The notes: a model not told the origin generated them from the letters alone. 64,000 nucleotides of DNA from Promethearchaeia archaeon (GCA_029856105.1 JAHQWH010000015.1:164543-228542), one strand, 5' to 3'; positions 43,779-53,779 are shown, numbered from the stretch's first letter. Program-made: numbers and translations.

Positions 43779-44558
43779 TTATTCTGTTTCAGTAATTGTT
43801 GGGTCAAGATAAGGAGTTTCAGAAAAAAGAATCTTGGTTTCTTTCTTTTTCAATTCTTCTAATAATGCTTCCTCGGTAAATTCTTTAAGGTTTAACAACG
43901 TCCAACCGTGAACGCCCCCACTTAATAATCCATCTGGCTTATGCATATCTGTACCAGTAAGCATTCCAATTTCTCCCTTATGTTCCATGCAAAAATCGTA
44001 GGATTCTTGATCGAAGACATTTTCCGGTTGAGAATCATCGTTAACAATCTCGATATAATCAATTCCCCAATCCAATAGGGTTTCCCGGGTTGGATGATTT
44101 TTATATTTAGCTTCGTTTACACTCCATGGGATATGATTACAGACAACTATGCCCCCTTGATCGTGAACCTTGTTAATTGCGTCAATAATCTTTTCATCTT
44201 TAGGTTTATAAGATACTCTTGTATCCCACTTTGAGACACCTAAGAAATTTAAATGAATCCTCGTAGTTGTCCATTCAATGCCACTAGTTATAAGAATACC
44301 TTTTTCAATATATTCTTCTTTAACTTTATCAATTTTTTCTAAATGCCGCATATTGTTATGATCAGTAATAGTCAATGCGTTGAAACCCATAGCTATATGC
44401 CATTCAACATTTTGTTTAATTGTAAGTACTCCGTCACTGAAGTATGTGTGAGAATGATGATCGTAAATCAAATTATAAGCCTTCTTATCATATACAGGGG
44501 GTATATGAGGTGTAACTTTTTTCCAATCATCATCAGAATAAGCGCTTGATCGAGGCAT
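43779..44558 (-). CDS. PHP-domain metal-dependent phosphoesterase
   Basis: 259 aa with the PHP metal ligands: DHHSHTYFSDG near residue 32, LTITDHNNM, an EWTTTRIHLNFLG segment, VVCNHIPW and GTDMHKPDG. The family hydrolyses phosphoesters with three metal ions. It is the last gene of the lysine cluster, 15 nt after kamE, so it is cotranscribed, but no known step of lysine fermentation needs it. It may act on a side product or on nucleotide-derived cofactors; this is speculation. Confidence 0.82.
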   Translation of the reverse strand: MPRSSAYSDDDWKKVTPHIPPVYDKKAYNLIYDHHSHTYFSDGVLTIKQNVEWHIAMGFNALTITDHNNMRHLEKIDKVKEEYIEKGILITSGIEWTTTRIHLNFLGVSKWDTRVSYKPKDEKIIDAINKVHDQGGIVVCNHIPWSVNEAKYKNHPTRETLLDWGIDYIEIVNDDSQPENVFDQESYDFCMEHKGEIGMLTGTDMHKPDGLLSGGVHGWTLLNLKEFTEEALLEELKKKETKILFSETPYLDPTITETE

Positions 44559-44573
44559 AATTGCGTTTGTGTC

Positions 44574-45362
44574 TCATTTATATTTTCTATTATAGATTTC
44601 TTTCACAAAATAAGATGCTACATTCTCCGAAAATGTATTAGGTCCAAAACCCGCATCAAAACCTAATTCTTTCGCAAGTTCATTCGAAATTCTTGGACCA
44701 CCACAGACTAAAATGATTTTATCTCTTATATCTTCAGCTTCCAGTAGATCGACTAGATTAGTTAAATTTCTTACATGGATATCCTTCTGCGTTACAGTTT
44801 GAGAAACAAGAAGTACGTCAGCTTTTAGTTCTATTGCTTTTTTTACGAATTCTTCATTTGTTACCTGACTTCCAAAATTATATGCTTCAATCATTTCATA
44901 TCGCTCTAGGCCGTAATGACCTGCAAATCCCTTCATGTTCATAATTGCATCGATTCCTACAGTATGTGCGTCTGTTCCAGTCGTAGCGCCAATAACAACC
45001 AATTTTCGTTTTATTAGTGTTTTTATATGGTCATTAATTTCTTCCATAGTTAGTGCTTCAATGTCTATGGATTCCACTTTTATTTCTGTATAGTTAATAG
45101 AATGTTTGAAGCTCCCATATAACACGAAATACGTAAAACTCTTATCTAACGATACATGATAAACAACTGAAGGATTTTCTAATCCCATCTTTTTAGCTAT
45201 TTCTAACGCAGCAAAAGTAGCTTTTTCTCCATCATCTACAGGAAGAGTAAAACTAACTTGAATTTTACCGTCATTCATTGTATCTCCATAAGGTTTTATT
45301 CGAGTCAGATCTAAATTCTTATCGAACTCTTGCTTTTCAGTAGAATAATGTCCTCCACCCAT
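44574..45362 (-). CDS. kamE: Lysine 5,6-aminomutase beta subunit (B12-binding)
   Basis: 262 aa. With KamD it moves the terminal amino group of beta-lysine (or D-lysine) from C6 to C5 using adenosylcobalamin and PLP. The cobalamin-binding motif DxHxxG is present as DAHTVG (D131-G136), followed by the Rossmann-like B12 domain (VLLVSQTVTQ, ILVCGGPRIS). The N-terminal part carries the family's PLP-lysine region (IKPYGDTMNDGKIQVSF). It abuts kamD with no gap. Confidence 0.93.
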   Translation of the reverse strand: MGGGHYSTEKQEFDKNLDLTRIKPYGDTMNDGKIQVSFTLPVDDGEKATFAALEIAKKMGLENPSVVYHVSLDKSFTYFVLYGSFKHSINYTEIKVESIDIEALTMEEINDHIKTLIKRKLVVIGATTGTDAHTVGIDAIMNMKGFAGHYGLERYEMIEAYNFGSQVTNEEFVKKAIELKADVLLVSQTVTQKDIHVRNLTNLVDLLEAEDIRDKIILVCGGPRISNELAKELGFDAGFGPNTFSENVASYFVKEIYNRKYK

Positions 45363-46940
45363 TTATTTTTCGCCTCCCAAGTTTAATTCTATTGACATGT
45401 ATTCTAAGAACGGATTAAAATATTCTTTATCTTTATAAATTACTCCATCCAATCCTTTCCCCCCATCAATCTGTCTTTTGATCCCAGCAAAAATACCTTT
45501 CTCGATGGTCTTAAATAGTCCTTCCTTTTCAATTTTAGTCAGAAGCTCAAGAGATTTCTTCAATACTTCGTTTGCGCGTTGTTGCATTATTCCACCTTCT
45601 TTAAACATGATTTCGTCTCCTAAATCTTTCATATTTTTAAAAATATATTTCGCATTTTCAATGGATAAAGCCCGATCTGACATGAATGGAGTGTGAATTG
45701 CTTCCGTTAACATTCCGAGTAAGTGAATTCTCTGATTTGTAAGAATTGTAATCATGTTGAATAGCGCATCTTGAACGTGACCTTTAAATATATTACCTGT
45801 CATATATTTTGTTGGAGGCATGTATTTCAAAGGAGCGTTTGGAAATATTTCTCGCGCCATTTGTGCCTGAGCAAGTTCGTAAACGAATCCATTTTCCAAC
45901 TCAGGGTTCATTTCAAACGCATGACCTAAACCCATTTGTTCTTCTTTTAACCCCGCTAATTTTGCGAACTGTTCATTTATGAATTGTGATGCTAATACTG
46001 TGTGAGCTGCTTCATATGCATCATCAGTAGTAAGATAATTATCCTCTCCCGTATTAATGATCACTCCAGCAAATGCATTAATCATCCTTGAAAAATATTG
46101 ATCGATTATCGTTCTTTGCATGTTTATATCCCTAAATAAGATTCCATACAGCGCATCGCTTAACATCATATCTAATCTTTCAAATGCTCCCATGGCAGCA
46201 ATTTCTGGCATACAAAGTCCCGAACAGTAGTTAGTGAGTCTAATATATCGACCTTCTTCCTCACTAACCTTATCTAAAGCTGACCTCATGAGATGGAAAT
46301 TTTCTTGTGTTGCATATGTCCCCCCAAATCCTTCAGTTGTGCTACCATAAGGGACATAATCTAATAAACTTTGGCCCGTAGAGCGTATGACAGCTATGAC
46401 ATCGGCGCCTTGTTTTGCAGCTGCTTGAGCTTGGATTATATCTTCAAAAATGTTCCCTGTGGCAACAATTATATAGATTAGAGGTTCAACTTTTTCTCCA
46501 TATTTCTTAATTAATTCTTCTCTTTTTTGTTTGTTTCGTCTAATTATATCTATATTCTTCTGTATAATCGATGTTAATGCTTCTTTTATCTCTGATAAGC
46601 TCCCCCTTGGAAAATCTGTTATGATTAATTGACCTTGACTGATTTTTTCTGCGATATTTTGGGGTGATAAATTTGTGTGTATAACCGCGTTCCCAAGGTA
46701 CAATGCAACACCCCTATTTATTTGCCCTGTTTTTATGATATGATCAACTACAATGTTGGGTAGAGGAACTCCAAATTCATCAGTTCCATCGATCCCTAAT
46801 AATCTACATATTGTCCTCTCAATTGAGGTCGTAGTGTGATTGTCTATAAATTTTTGAGTATCATTAGCAATTATTCTGGCTATGTTTCTGGCTTTTTCGA
46901 CTAATTCAAAATTCAAATTTAGCTTGCTTTTTGTTTTCAA
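45363..46940 (-). CDS. kamD: Lysine 5,6-aminomutase alpha subunit
   Basis: 525 aa TIM-barrel subunit that holds the lysine substrate and PLP. Family features are TTTSIERTICRLLGIDG near the N-terminus, VIAVIRSTGQSLLDYVPYGSTTEGFGGTYATQENF and LTNYCSGLCMPEIAAMGAFERLDMM, then MPPTKYMTGNIFKGH. It is highly like bacterial KamD, consistent with a conserved fermentation pathway or horizontal transfer. It directly precedes kamE in one transcript. Confidence 0.94.
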   Translation of the reverse strand: MKTKSKLNLNFELVEKARNIARIIANDTQKFIDNHTTTSIERTICRLLGIDGTDEFGVPLPNIVVDHIIKTGQINRGVALYLGNAVIHTNLSPQNIAEKISQGQLIITDFPRGSLSEIKEALTSIIQKNIDIIRRNKQKREELIKKYGEKVEPLIYIIVATGNIFEDIIQAQAAAKQGADVIAVIRSTGQSLLDYVPYGSTTEGFGGTYATQENFHLMRSALDKVSEEEGRYIRLTNYCSGLCMPEIAAMGAFERLDMMLSDALYGILFRDINMQRTIIDQYFSRMINAFAGVIINTGEDNYLTTDDAYEAAHTVLASQFINEQFAKLAGLKEEQMGLGHAFEMNPELENGFVYELAQAQMAREIFPNAPLKYMPPTKYMTGNIFKGHVQDALFNMITILTNQRIHLLGMLTEAIHTPFMSDRALSIENAKYIFKNMKDLGDEIMFKEGGIMQQRANEVLKKSLELLTKIEKEGLFKTIEKGIFAGIKRQIDGGKGLDGVIYKDKEYFNPFLEYMSIELNLGGEK

Positions 46941-47015
46941 TGTTATTATAACCTCTAAAGGAAATTAACTTTTTTAAAATTTATAATTCATTTAGTAATT
47001 CAAACAAATAATACT

Positions 47016-48053
47016 TTAGTATTTACTCGGTCCAAGATCATAAATCGGGATAGTGACTCCTCTTTTTAATTCGTTTAAGAACTTAGATTTATCAAATTTA
47101 TAACCTAAAGGCGAAGTTGGATTGATTGTGACGACAATAATTTTAATTTTATTTAAAACTTTTATGACTCCACCTTTTTTAGAATATTTTTCAAATGTTG
47201 TTTTATTTAAAAACAATTTTGTTGCATCAGGGACCAAAATTTTAATATTTCTATAAAGATCTGATTTTTTCATAAACTCCTCAAGGAATTTATCAGTGAC
47301 TGCTCCGCTAATTACAAGAACTTTAGATTTATTAGTCATAAAATTTAAGATTTCGTCTACAGAATCCAAAGCTGTTAATAGTTCTAACATTTTAACTGAA
47401 TGATCTTCATTAATAATTCCAATTTTAGCCTTGGTTATGATATTTTTTGCTAAATTAATTATTTGAATATTTTCTTCATTTTCTAGAGATATTAAATTCA
47501 TTGCATGATGTGTTATATCAATAACTTCTTGTATTTTCTTAGATACAGAGGCTCCAGTAGAAAGAATTGTCGCTTCCGATACAAGAGGTGAAGCATAAGA
47601 TCTACGATCAAATGCTCCATCAATTAGTATCAAATTACTACCTAAATTTAATAATTCTTTACATACAAATGTTAATTCTGAGTTAATAGAAGGTCCTGCC
47701 AATTCAATATAGCCATTTGATATAACTCTTGCAATAACGATTTCTCCCATTGGAGTGTTGATTCCAGTTTTCTTTATGATCTCAATTTTAGCTTCACTGT
47801 TTTGAATACTGCGAGCAGCTGTAGCCATTAATACCCCTGATTCAACAAATATGCGAGGTTTAGGTAAAGTCGTGATAGCGTCATATTTTTCACCATCTCG
47901 CCCAATAGATGTAAGTCCTAAGATATAATTTCCTTTTAAAGTTTGAATAATGTGATTTAATGTAGTAGTTTTACTAACATTCTTAGCAAGTCCTATAATT
48001 GAGATTATTTTATAATCCTTTATTTTTTCTTGTATGAAATTAGCAAATTCCAT
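47016..48053 (-). CDS. kamB: KamB-like protein, putative lysine 5,6-aminomutase reactivase subunit
   Basis: 345 aa. The N-terminus has a Walker-A-like GLAKNVSKTTT in which Ser replaces the last Gly of GxxxxGKT. Further features are LTSIGRDGEKYDA and LILIDGAFDRRSYASPLVSEA. This pattern and the place between kamA and kamD match KamB of bacterial lysine clusters, proposed to help restore damaged B12 enzyme. The usual partner KamC (a MutS-like ATPase) is not seen in this window. The name rests on context and a few motifs. Confidence 0.6.
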   Translation of the reverse strand: MEFANFIQEKIKDYKIISIIGLAKNVSKTTTLNHIIQTLKGNYILGLTSIGRDGEKYDAITTLPKPRIFVESGVLMATAARSIQNSEAKIEIIKKTGINTPMGEIVIARVISNGYIELAGPSINSELTFVCKELLNLGSNLILIDGAFDRRSYASPLVSEATILSTGASVSKKIQEVIDITHHAMNLISLENEENIQIINLAKNIITKAKIGIINEDHSVKMLELLTALDSVDEILNFMTNKSKVLVISGAVTDKFLEEFMKKSDLYRNIKILVPDATKLFLNKTTFEKYSKKGGVIKVLNKIKIIVVTINPTSPLGYKFDKSKFLNELKRGVTIPIYDLGPSKY

Positions 48054-48167
48054 TTTAATGAGAGTATTAAATGTATTTATATGATTTAATAAGAAGGAAT
48101 AATAAATTAAGATAACTTTAATTATCTACTAAATAATTCATCATTTCTTATTCTAAATAAAAGATAT

Positions 48168-49406
48168 TTATTTGGATAGATTTCTTTTCCTAATATTTCT
48201 TTCCAAATCATCTGGTTCAATTGTTATTTTTTGACCGCTTAATAAAGCTGAAACTCCAATTTGATTTTCATCATCTTCGCAATGACAGCCCGGAATATAG
48301 TTATCTGGTTCTTCGTACGTTGTAATAACACCCTCAAAATTTCTTAACACGACCCGTTTATTTCCCTGAGAAATTGTATAATCTGGCATTACTGGTATCT
48401 TTCCTCCACCCCCTGGAGCATCTACTACGAATGTGGGGACGCATAGGCCAGATGTGTGCCCCCTTAAACCTTCAATGATTTCAATACCTTGAGCAACGCT
48501 GGTTCTAAAATGCTCAAGACCAACAGAGAGATCGCATTGATAAATATAGTAAGGTCTTACTCTAATTTTTACAAGGTCTTGGACTAATTTTTTCATAACA
48601 TGAATACAATCATTTACTCCTTTCAATAGTACCGATTGATTTCCAAGTGGGATTCCCGCATCTGCTAACATTTCACATGCTCTTTTAGAATCTTCTGTTA
48701 TTTCGTTAGAATGATTGAAATGGGTATTAAACCAAATAGGATGATATTTCTTAATCATTTCACATAGTTCAGGAGTAATTCTTTGAGGCATAACTACGGG
48801 CGTTCGAGAACCTAATCGTATAATTTCTACATGAGGAATTTCTTTCAATCTGACCAATATCTCTTCTAATTTTTTATCAGAAATTAATAACGCATCGCCT
48901 CCAGATAAGAGTACATCTCTTATAGCTGGAGTTTCTTGTATATATTCGATACATTTACCGATTTGATCTTGGGGAGGTGCTTTATCGTGATGACCGGCAA
49001 ATCTCTTGCGAGTACAATGTCGGCAATACATCGAACAATTTTCAGTAACTAAAAACAAAACTCGATCAGGATATCTATGGGTTAGACCTGGAACTGGCGA
49101 ATCAACATCTTCGTGAAGAGGATCTACAAGATCGCTCGACGATATGTGTAATTCGTGGATAGTAGGGATAGCTTGTTTTCTTATAGGATCGTAAGGATCG
49201 TGAGGGTCGATTAACGACAAATAATAAGGCGTAATTGCCATTCGCAATTCTTTTAAGATTTTTGGGTCGTCCTCCTCTTTAGTTAGCGAAATGTATTGTT
49301 TAAGGTCTTCTAATGTACTTATTCTATTCTTAAATTGCCAGCGCCAATTATTCCAATCTTCGTCGCTTACTTCGCTAAATAATTCTTTTCTTCTATTTAC
49401 TCTCAT
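48168..49406 (-). CDS. kamA: Lysine 2,3-aminomutase (radical SAM)
   Basis: 412 aa. Converts L-lysine to L-beta-lysine with a radical SAM cluster and PLP. The cluster cysteines are CSMYCRHC (C124, C128, C131) in TENCSMYCRHCTRKR. The SAM loop LLSGGDALLISD and the PLP-lysine region DAPGGGGKIPVMPDY are intact, and C-terminal zinc-type cysteines occur (YIPGCHCED). It is first enzyme of the lysine route and lies 41 nt after kdd. Confidence 0.96.
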   Translation of the reverse strand: MRVNRRKELFSEVSDEDWNNWRWQFKNRISTLEDLKQYISLTKEEDDPKILKELRMAITPYYLSLIDPHDPYDPIRKQAIPTIHELHISSSDLVDPLHEDVDSPVPGLTHRYPDRVLFLVTENCSMYCRHCTRKRFAGHHDKAPPQDQIGKCIEYIQETPAIRDVLLSGGDALLISDKKLEEILVRLKEIPHVEIIRLGSRTPVVMPQRITPELCEMIKKYHPIWFNTHFNHSNEITEDSKRACEMLADAGIPLGNQSVLLKGVNDCIHVMKKLVQDLVKIRVRPYYIYQCDLSVGLEHFRTSVAQGIEIIEGLRGHTSGLCVPTFVVDAPGGGGKIPVMPDYTISQGNKRVVLRNFEGVITTYEEPDNYIPGCHCEDDENQIGVSALLSGQKITIEPDDLERNIRKRNLSK

Positions 49407-49447
49407 AACAATTCACTTTACTTATTATGTTATCTTCATATTCTAAA

Positions 49448-50488
49448 TTATTTTACATATTTTTCTTCAAATATTTTTCGTAATTTTTTAGACTCGCGTA
49501 ACTCATCTAAAGCTATTTGAGCGTGTCCTTTGGTATAACCATTCCCGATTATCATCGTGACATCTTTTCCAACGCCCTCAGCACCTAATGCGGCTTTTGT
49601 AAAACTAGTAGCCATAGAAAAGAAATACACGATACCTCCATCCTTAACGGGTAAAATACTTGACATTTCAGTATTTGATATACTTAGACAATTAATAGAA
49701 ATGTCAACTTCATTTCCATTGTTAATAGCAAATACCTTTTCTAAGACATCTAGCGGTTTAAGGATGTCAGCAATAATCACCTCATGGCAAAAACCTGTTT
49801 TCTTAAGGAACTCAGCTCTTTTTTCATTTCTAGCTTGCCCTATTACTCTACCATTCGGTCCAACAATGCTTTTTGCTATAAAAGAGCACATTAATCCAGA
49901 TTTTCCAGTTGCCCCAAGTATTAAAACAGAGTTTCCCGGTTTAACAATCTTTTTTGTTTGAGCCGGAGCACCCGCTACATCAAGAGCTGCTAAGGCCAAT
50001 TTATCGTCCATATCTTTTGGGATTTTAGCGTAAATTCCACTTTCAAAAAGTACGGCTTTACCTACAATTTCAACTCGATCTATATCTAATTTGATATCTA
50101 AAATTTTTTCAATCTTAAGTGGTGTCAAAGAAAGAGAAACTAATGTAGCAATTTTGTCTCCTTTTTTTAGATCGGTTTTTCCTGTCAGATCTGGTCCAAT
50201 TTTTTCTACTTTACCAATCAGCATTCCACCTGAACCAGTAACCGGATTTTGCATTTTTCCCCTTTCTTGAACAATTTCTATTATTTTAGCTTTTATTTTT
50301 TCTATATCTCCTCCCGCTTCTTCTTTAAGTTGAGTAAAGCTTGCGGAGTCGATATTCAAATAATCGACATCAATTAATATTTCGTTGTCGAATATGGTCG
50401 TATCGTTGGATATTTTAAAAGCAGGTTGAGGAAGCGCCCCTTTAGGCTCAATGACTCTATGAGTTCCGTATTTATTACCTTTTGCCAT
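49448..50488 (-). CDS. kdd: L-erythro-3,5-diaminohexanoate dehydrogenase
   Basis: 346 aa. Oxidatively deaminates 3,5-diaminohexanoate to 3-keto-5-aminohexanoate with NAD. Typical sequence: GTHRVIEPKGALPQPA at the N-terminus, GSGGMLIGKVEKIGPDL, the Rossmann motif VLILGATGKSGLMCSF and GRVIGQARNEKRAEFL. These fit Kdd of lysine-fermenting bacteria. It begins after a T10 terminator of the preceding gene and so may have its own promoter, leading to kamA. Confidence 0.93.
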   Translation of the reverse strand: MAKGNKYGTHRVIEPKGALPQPAFKISNDTTIFDNEILIDVDYLNIDSASFTQLKEEAGGDIEKIKAKIIEIVQERGKMQNPVTGSGGMLIGKVEKIGPDLTGKTDLKKGDKIATLVSLSLTPLKIEKILDIKLDIDRVEIVGKAVLFESGIYAKIPKDMDDKLALAALDVAGAPAQTKKIVKPGNSVLILGATGKSGLMCSFIAKSIVGPNGRVIGQARNEKRAEFLKKTGFCHEVIIADILKPLDVLEKVFAINNGNEVDISINCLSISNTEMSSILPVKDGGIVYFFSMATSFTKAALGAEGVGKDVTMIIGNGYTKGHAQIALDELRESKKLRKIFEEKYVK

Positions 50489-50595
50489 ATAAAGGTCTCC
50501 ATCTAAATCTTAAAAAAATAATATTATCATATCTAATCTTACTTAAGAATCATTAGAATTATAAATTTTTCAAAACAAAATTAGAAAAATAAGTT

Positions 50596-50605
50596 AAAAA
50601 AAAAA
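50596..50605 (-). terminator. T10 terminator after the CrtI-like gene
   Basis: Ten T residues on the minus strand, 8 nt past the stop of 50613, dividing the lysine cluster into at least two transcription units. Confidence 0.5.
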
Positions 50606-50612
50606 GATTGGA

Positions 50613-52166
50613 TTAAGCTTTGTATCTGGCATTTCCATCCATGATCTTTCTATTGAGAATCATGTCATTTACCTGCATCCCTGCAAGCAATGTTGCAAAA
50701 ACGCTATGAATGAATTTTGGTTGGAAAAGGCCTTTTACGGGTGTTCTCATTTTTAAGCGTGTCCTTCCGAAATTATCCGGATAAGGTGCCATATCGTAAA
50801 TTGCTCCTGAAGGTGAACCAGAATATCGGGCATAAGTCGCTGGAGTCGATACATCAAGAACCTTAATGTGTTTTCTCAGATCAGGAATGAGGTATTTTTC
50901 AGTTTTTTCTATAAAGAAATCAGCCCATTTTTGTTTTTTTTCATTGTATCTTTGAGGATCTTTTTCTCTTAATTCTGCCCAGTCGTCAATGCCCATAGGA
51001 ACAATCCTCAAGGCGATATTTGGTTTTCCACCCGTAGTTAACGAGGGACAGATAACTCCAAGTCGAAATTCTTCATCTGTATAACCAATTTTACCTTGTA
51101 TCATATCATCAAATAATCGATCGTAAATATCTCCTCCTGTAGTAATCACGCTGTAGCCACAATCTAAACCTAATGCACCCAGATCAATTTCGTTATCAAG
51201 TCCAATGCTTATATTCATTGATGATGTCGACATCTTAACATTTTCGACTTTATCAGCATACTTTTTATCCAGTTCACGAATGATATCTAGACCCACCATT
51301 TCTTTCATAGCAACAATAGGATCTACTGTGGTTACTACTAAATCCGAATAAATTTCACTTCCATCCTCTAATTTAACACCTTTCACTTCCCCGTTTTCAA
51401 CCAAAATTTTGTTAACTTTAGTATTAAGCATCAGTTCTCCACCTAAACTGAGATATTTTTCCTCAAATTTCTTAGGAAACTCAATAAACCCTCCTTTAGG
51501 TCGGAAAGCACCATCGAGTAGTGAGTTCATCGCAGATACAGGTACGGGTGCCGAAACTCTATCAGCCGGTAATCCACTAAATTCAGCAAATATGGTAAAT
51601 ATTTCAATAACATCAGGTTCCGTTATATTGAACTGAGCAAAATAATCCTTGAAAGTTCTCCTAGAGTTTTTTACGATTTTTGGGCAAGTAAGGAGCATTT
51701 TAAGGATTTCAATTAAATTTGGATCAAGTTTAAGTTTGAACAATTCTAAATACAAGGCTCTTGAATAATCCAAAAAGTTCTCGATTTCAGCTGCGTTCTT
51801 CGGATATTTTTCCATCAACTCATTTTTAAAATCTTCAAATCCTGACGGTAAATCAATCGTTTTTACCTTATTTGTTTTAATATCTACTAAGAAAATCCGC
51901 ATATAGTAACCTTTATACTCCTTAAGCTCAATATCGATATCAAAAAATTCTAATAACTCTGTAATATTAGGTATCATTTGGCATGTGTCGAATAAATATC
52001 CTTGCCGTTCATAGGAGGTAACATAGCCACCAGATTTTGGTTCTTTTTCGATTATTAAAACGGGTTCTTTTTTAACATCATGGTATTGCGCCCATGTTAA
52101 ACCACTGCTTAAGCCGGTGATACCTCCACCAACTACTATTAATCCATATTTATTTATTTTATTCAT
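50613..52166 (-). CDS. FAD-dependent oxidoreductase of the phytoene desaturase (CrtI) type
   Basis: 517 aa. The dinucleotide-binding start is VVGGGITGLSSGL, then IIEKEPKSGGYVTSYERQGYLFDTCQM as in the amine oxidase/CrtI superfamily. A central part has SAPVPVSAMNSLLDGAFRPKGGFIEFPKKFEEKY, and the C-terminal part YSGSPSGAIYDMAPYP, typical of CrtI-like desaturases/isomerases. No carotenoid genes are near. It lies within the lysine cluster between kce and kdd. It may act on isoprenoid lipids or an amino-acid intermediate; the substrate is not known. Confidence 0.78.
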   Translation of the reverse strand: MNKINKYGLIVVGGGITGLSSGLTWAQYHDVKKEPVLIIEKEPKSGGYVTSYERQGYLFDTCQMIPNITELLEFFDIDIELKEYKGYYMRIFLVDIKTNKVKTIDLPSGFEDFKNELMEKYPKNAAEIENFLDYSRALYLELFKLKLDPNLIEILKMLLTCPKIVKNSRRTFKDYFAQFNITEPDVIEIFTIFAEFSGLPADRVSAPVPVSAMNSLLDGAFRPKGGFIEFPKKFEEKYLSLGGELMLNTKVNKILVENGEVKGVKLEDGSEIYSDLVVTTVDPIVAMKEMVGLDIIRELDKKYADKVENVKMSTSSMNISIGLDNEIDLGALGLDCGYSVITTGGDIYDRLFDDMIQGKIGYTDEEFRLGVICPSLTTGGKPNIALRIVPMGIDDWAELREKDPQRYNEKKQKWADFFIEKTEKYLIPDLRKHIKVLDVSTPATYARYSGSPSGAIYDMAPYPDNFGRTRLKMRTPVKGLFQPKFIHSVFATLLAGMQVNDMILNRKIMDGNARYKA

Positions 52167-52223
52167 GAATTAAAAAATTGATTTTATACTATTTAAATAT
52201 TTTAATTTCCATTTTTATAAAAA

Positions 52224-52931
52224 TTACTTCTTTATACCAATGAACAATCCTCTATCCTCCATTAAGCCATTTTTTAGAAATTCTGTCTTAAAACTGGCTT
52301 TTTCCATGAATTCGAGAGTTTTGTCAATCTCAAATAAACCTAATTCATGTGTGTCTACAAAATGTATAACATCTTCATCTTTTTCAGCAATCAAATAATG
52401 CATCTCCATTATCGATAAGTCCCCTTCTATTTTTGTTGTATTAAGTCTTGCGATTTTTATGTCTTTCTCATCGTAAGTAGTCATACCGGGCGCTCCAACC
52501 CAGTAAGTGGATTTAGTAAACCAAGGCTCAATTATTAGAACTCCACCTGTTTTTAAGTGATTACTAAAATTCAGCATCGTTTTTTCTAAATTAGAATACG
52601 TTTTTACATACCCAATTGAGCTAAATAAACATAGAATTACATCAAATTCGGTTTTAAGATTAAAATTTGTCATATTACCTTGTTCGAAAATCACTTCCTT
52701 AACTTTACTTTTAGCAACTTCCACCATTTCGTTGTTAATATCAATACCCGTACAGGAAAAATCGTCTTTAAAATATTCTAAATGCTTTCCTGTCCCACAT
52801 CCAACATCAAGTAACTTATTACCGTCTGAATTTTTATATTTTTTTATTAAATCTTTAATGGAATAAGCTTCTTTATCATAATCTTTCCAATGATAAATCA
52901 AATCGTAGTATTTGGCTAATTTTTTATACAT
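52224..52931 (-). CDS. Class I SAM-dependent methyltransferase
   Basis: 235 aa. The SAM motif is LLDVGCGTGKHLEYF (about residues 40-54), then GIDINNEMVEVAK and the post-motif FEQGNMTNFNLKTEFDVILCLFSSIGYV. Close relatives include small-molecule N-methyltransferases. It sits 23 nt after kce and 57 nt before the CrtI-like gene, so it is transcribed with the lysine genes. A target cannot be named. Confidence 0.82.
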   Translation of the reverse strand: MYKKLAKYYDLIYHWKDYDKEAYSIKDLIKKYKNSDGNKLLDVGCGTGKHLEYFKDDFSCTGIDINNEMVEVAKSKVKEVIFEQGNMTNFNLKTEFDVILCLFSSIGYVKTYSNLEKTMLNFSNHLKTGGVLIIEPWFTKSTYWVGAPGMTTYDEKDIKIARLNTTKIEGDLSIMEMHYLIAEKDEDVIHFVDTHELGLFEIDKTLEFMEKASFKTEFLKNGLMEDRGLFIGIKK

Positions 52932-52954
52932 AATTTAATATTCCTTATTTTATT

Positions 52955-53779
52955 TTAATTCAAACTTAAAATCTTTCTCGCTTCGTAAGGAGATGCGATG
53001 TCTCTACCTATTTCTTTTGAAATCCTAACTATTTTTTCGACTAATTCACTGTTAGACTTAGCGAGTACACCTTTAGAACGATAAATGTTATCTTCAAAAC
53101 CTACTCTGGCATGGCCCCCCATAACTATAGATAACGTAACCATAGGAAATTCATGTTTTCCAATAGCACACACGGTAAACATAGAGTTTTTTGGAATACT
53201 GTTTATCATAAATACTAAATCTCGAGGTGTTGCTGCTATTCCTCCGATGACGCCTAATACAAAGTTAAAATGCATTGGATCTTTGATATATCCTTTGTTA
53301 TTAAGTCGTAATGCCATGTCGATCATGCCCTTATCAAAACATTCCAGTTCTGGTTTAATTCCATGCGAATTCATCACTTGAGCAAAATGTATGATAGTAT
53401 TTTCTGTATTAACAAAAATTTCATCGCCACCAAAATTCATCGTACCACAATCAAGAGTTGCCATTTCGGGTGGAGGATCCATGAAGATAGGTTGTAGTCT
53501 CTCTTCATTACTCATTCCTATAGCACCTCCCGTTGAAGGTTGAACGATAACATCGGGACATCTTTCTTTTATCTCATCGACACACGCTTGGAATCGTTTT
53601 ATATCTTGAGTAGGAGTGCCATCGTCTTCTCTTACATGCAGATGTATTATACTCGCACCTGCTAAGAATGCTTTTTCTGCTTCGATCCCTATTTCTCTAA
53701 CAGTATAAGGAATGTTTGGATTCTGTTTCTTTGTTACTTCAGCTCCACATATCGCGGCGGTTATAATTAATTTTTCCAT
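52955..53779 (-). CDS. kce: 3-keto-5-aminohexanoate cleavage enzyme
   Basis: Zinc enzyme of the BKACE family that reacts 3-keto-5-aminohexanoate with acetyl-CoA to give L-3-aminobutyryl-CoA and acetoacetate. The zinc histidines are in IIHLHVRED. The N-terminus MEKLIITAAICGAEVTK (ATG 53779) is family-like. The track start at 53860 reads 27 residues into the neighbouring kal gene and is unlikely; ATG 53788 or 53785 are also possible. Other hallmarks are QPSTGGAIG and the C-terminal HARVGFEDN. About 274 aa. The context with kal and kdd supports the specific reaction. Confidence 0.92.
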   Translation of the reverse strand: MEKLIITAAICGAEVTKKQNPNIPYTVREIGIEAEKAFLAGASIIHLHVREDDGTPTQDIKRFQACVDEIKERCPDVIVQPSTGGAIGMSNEERLQPIFMDPPPEMATLDCGTMNFGGDEIFVNTENTIIHFAQVMNSHGIKPELECFDKGMIDMALRLNNKGYIKDPMHFNFVLGVIGGIAATPRDLVFMINSIPKNSMFTVCAIGKHEFPMVTLSIVMGGHARVGFEDNIYRSKGVLAKSNSELVEKIVRISKEIGRDIASPYEARKILSLN

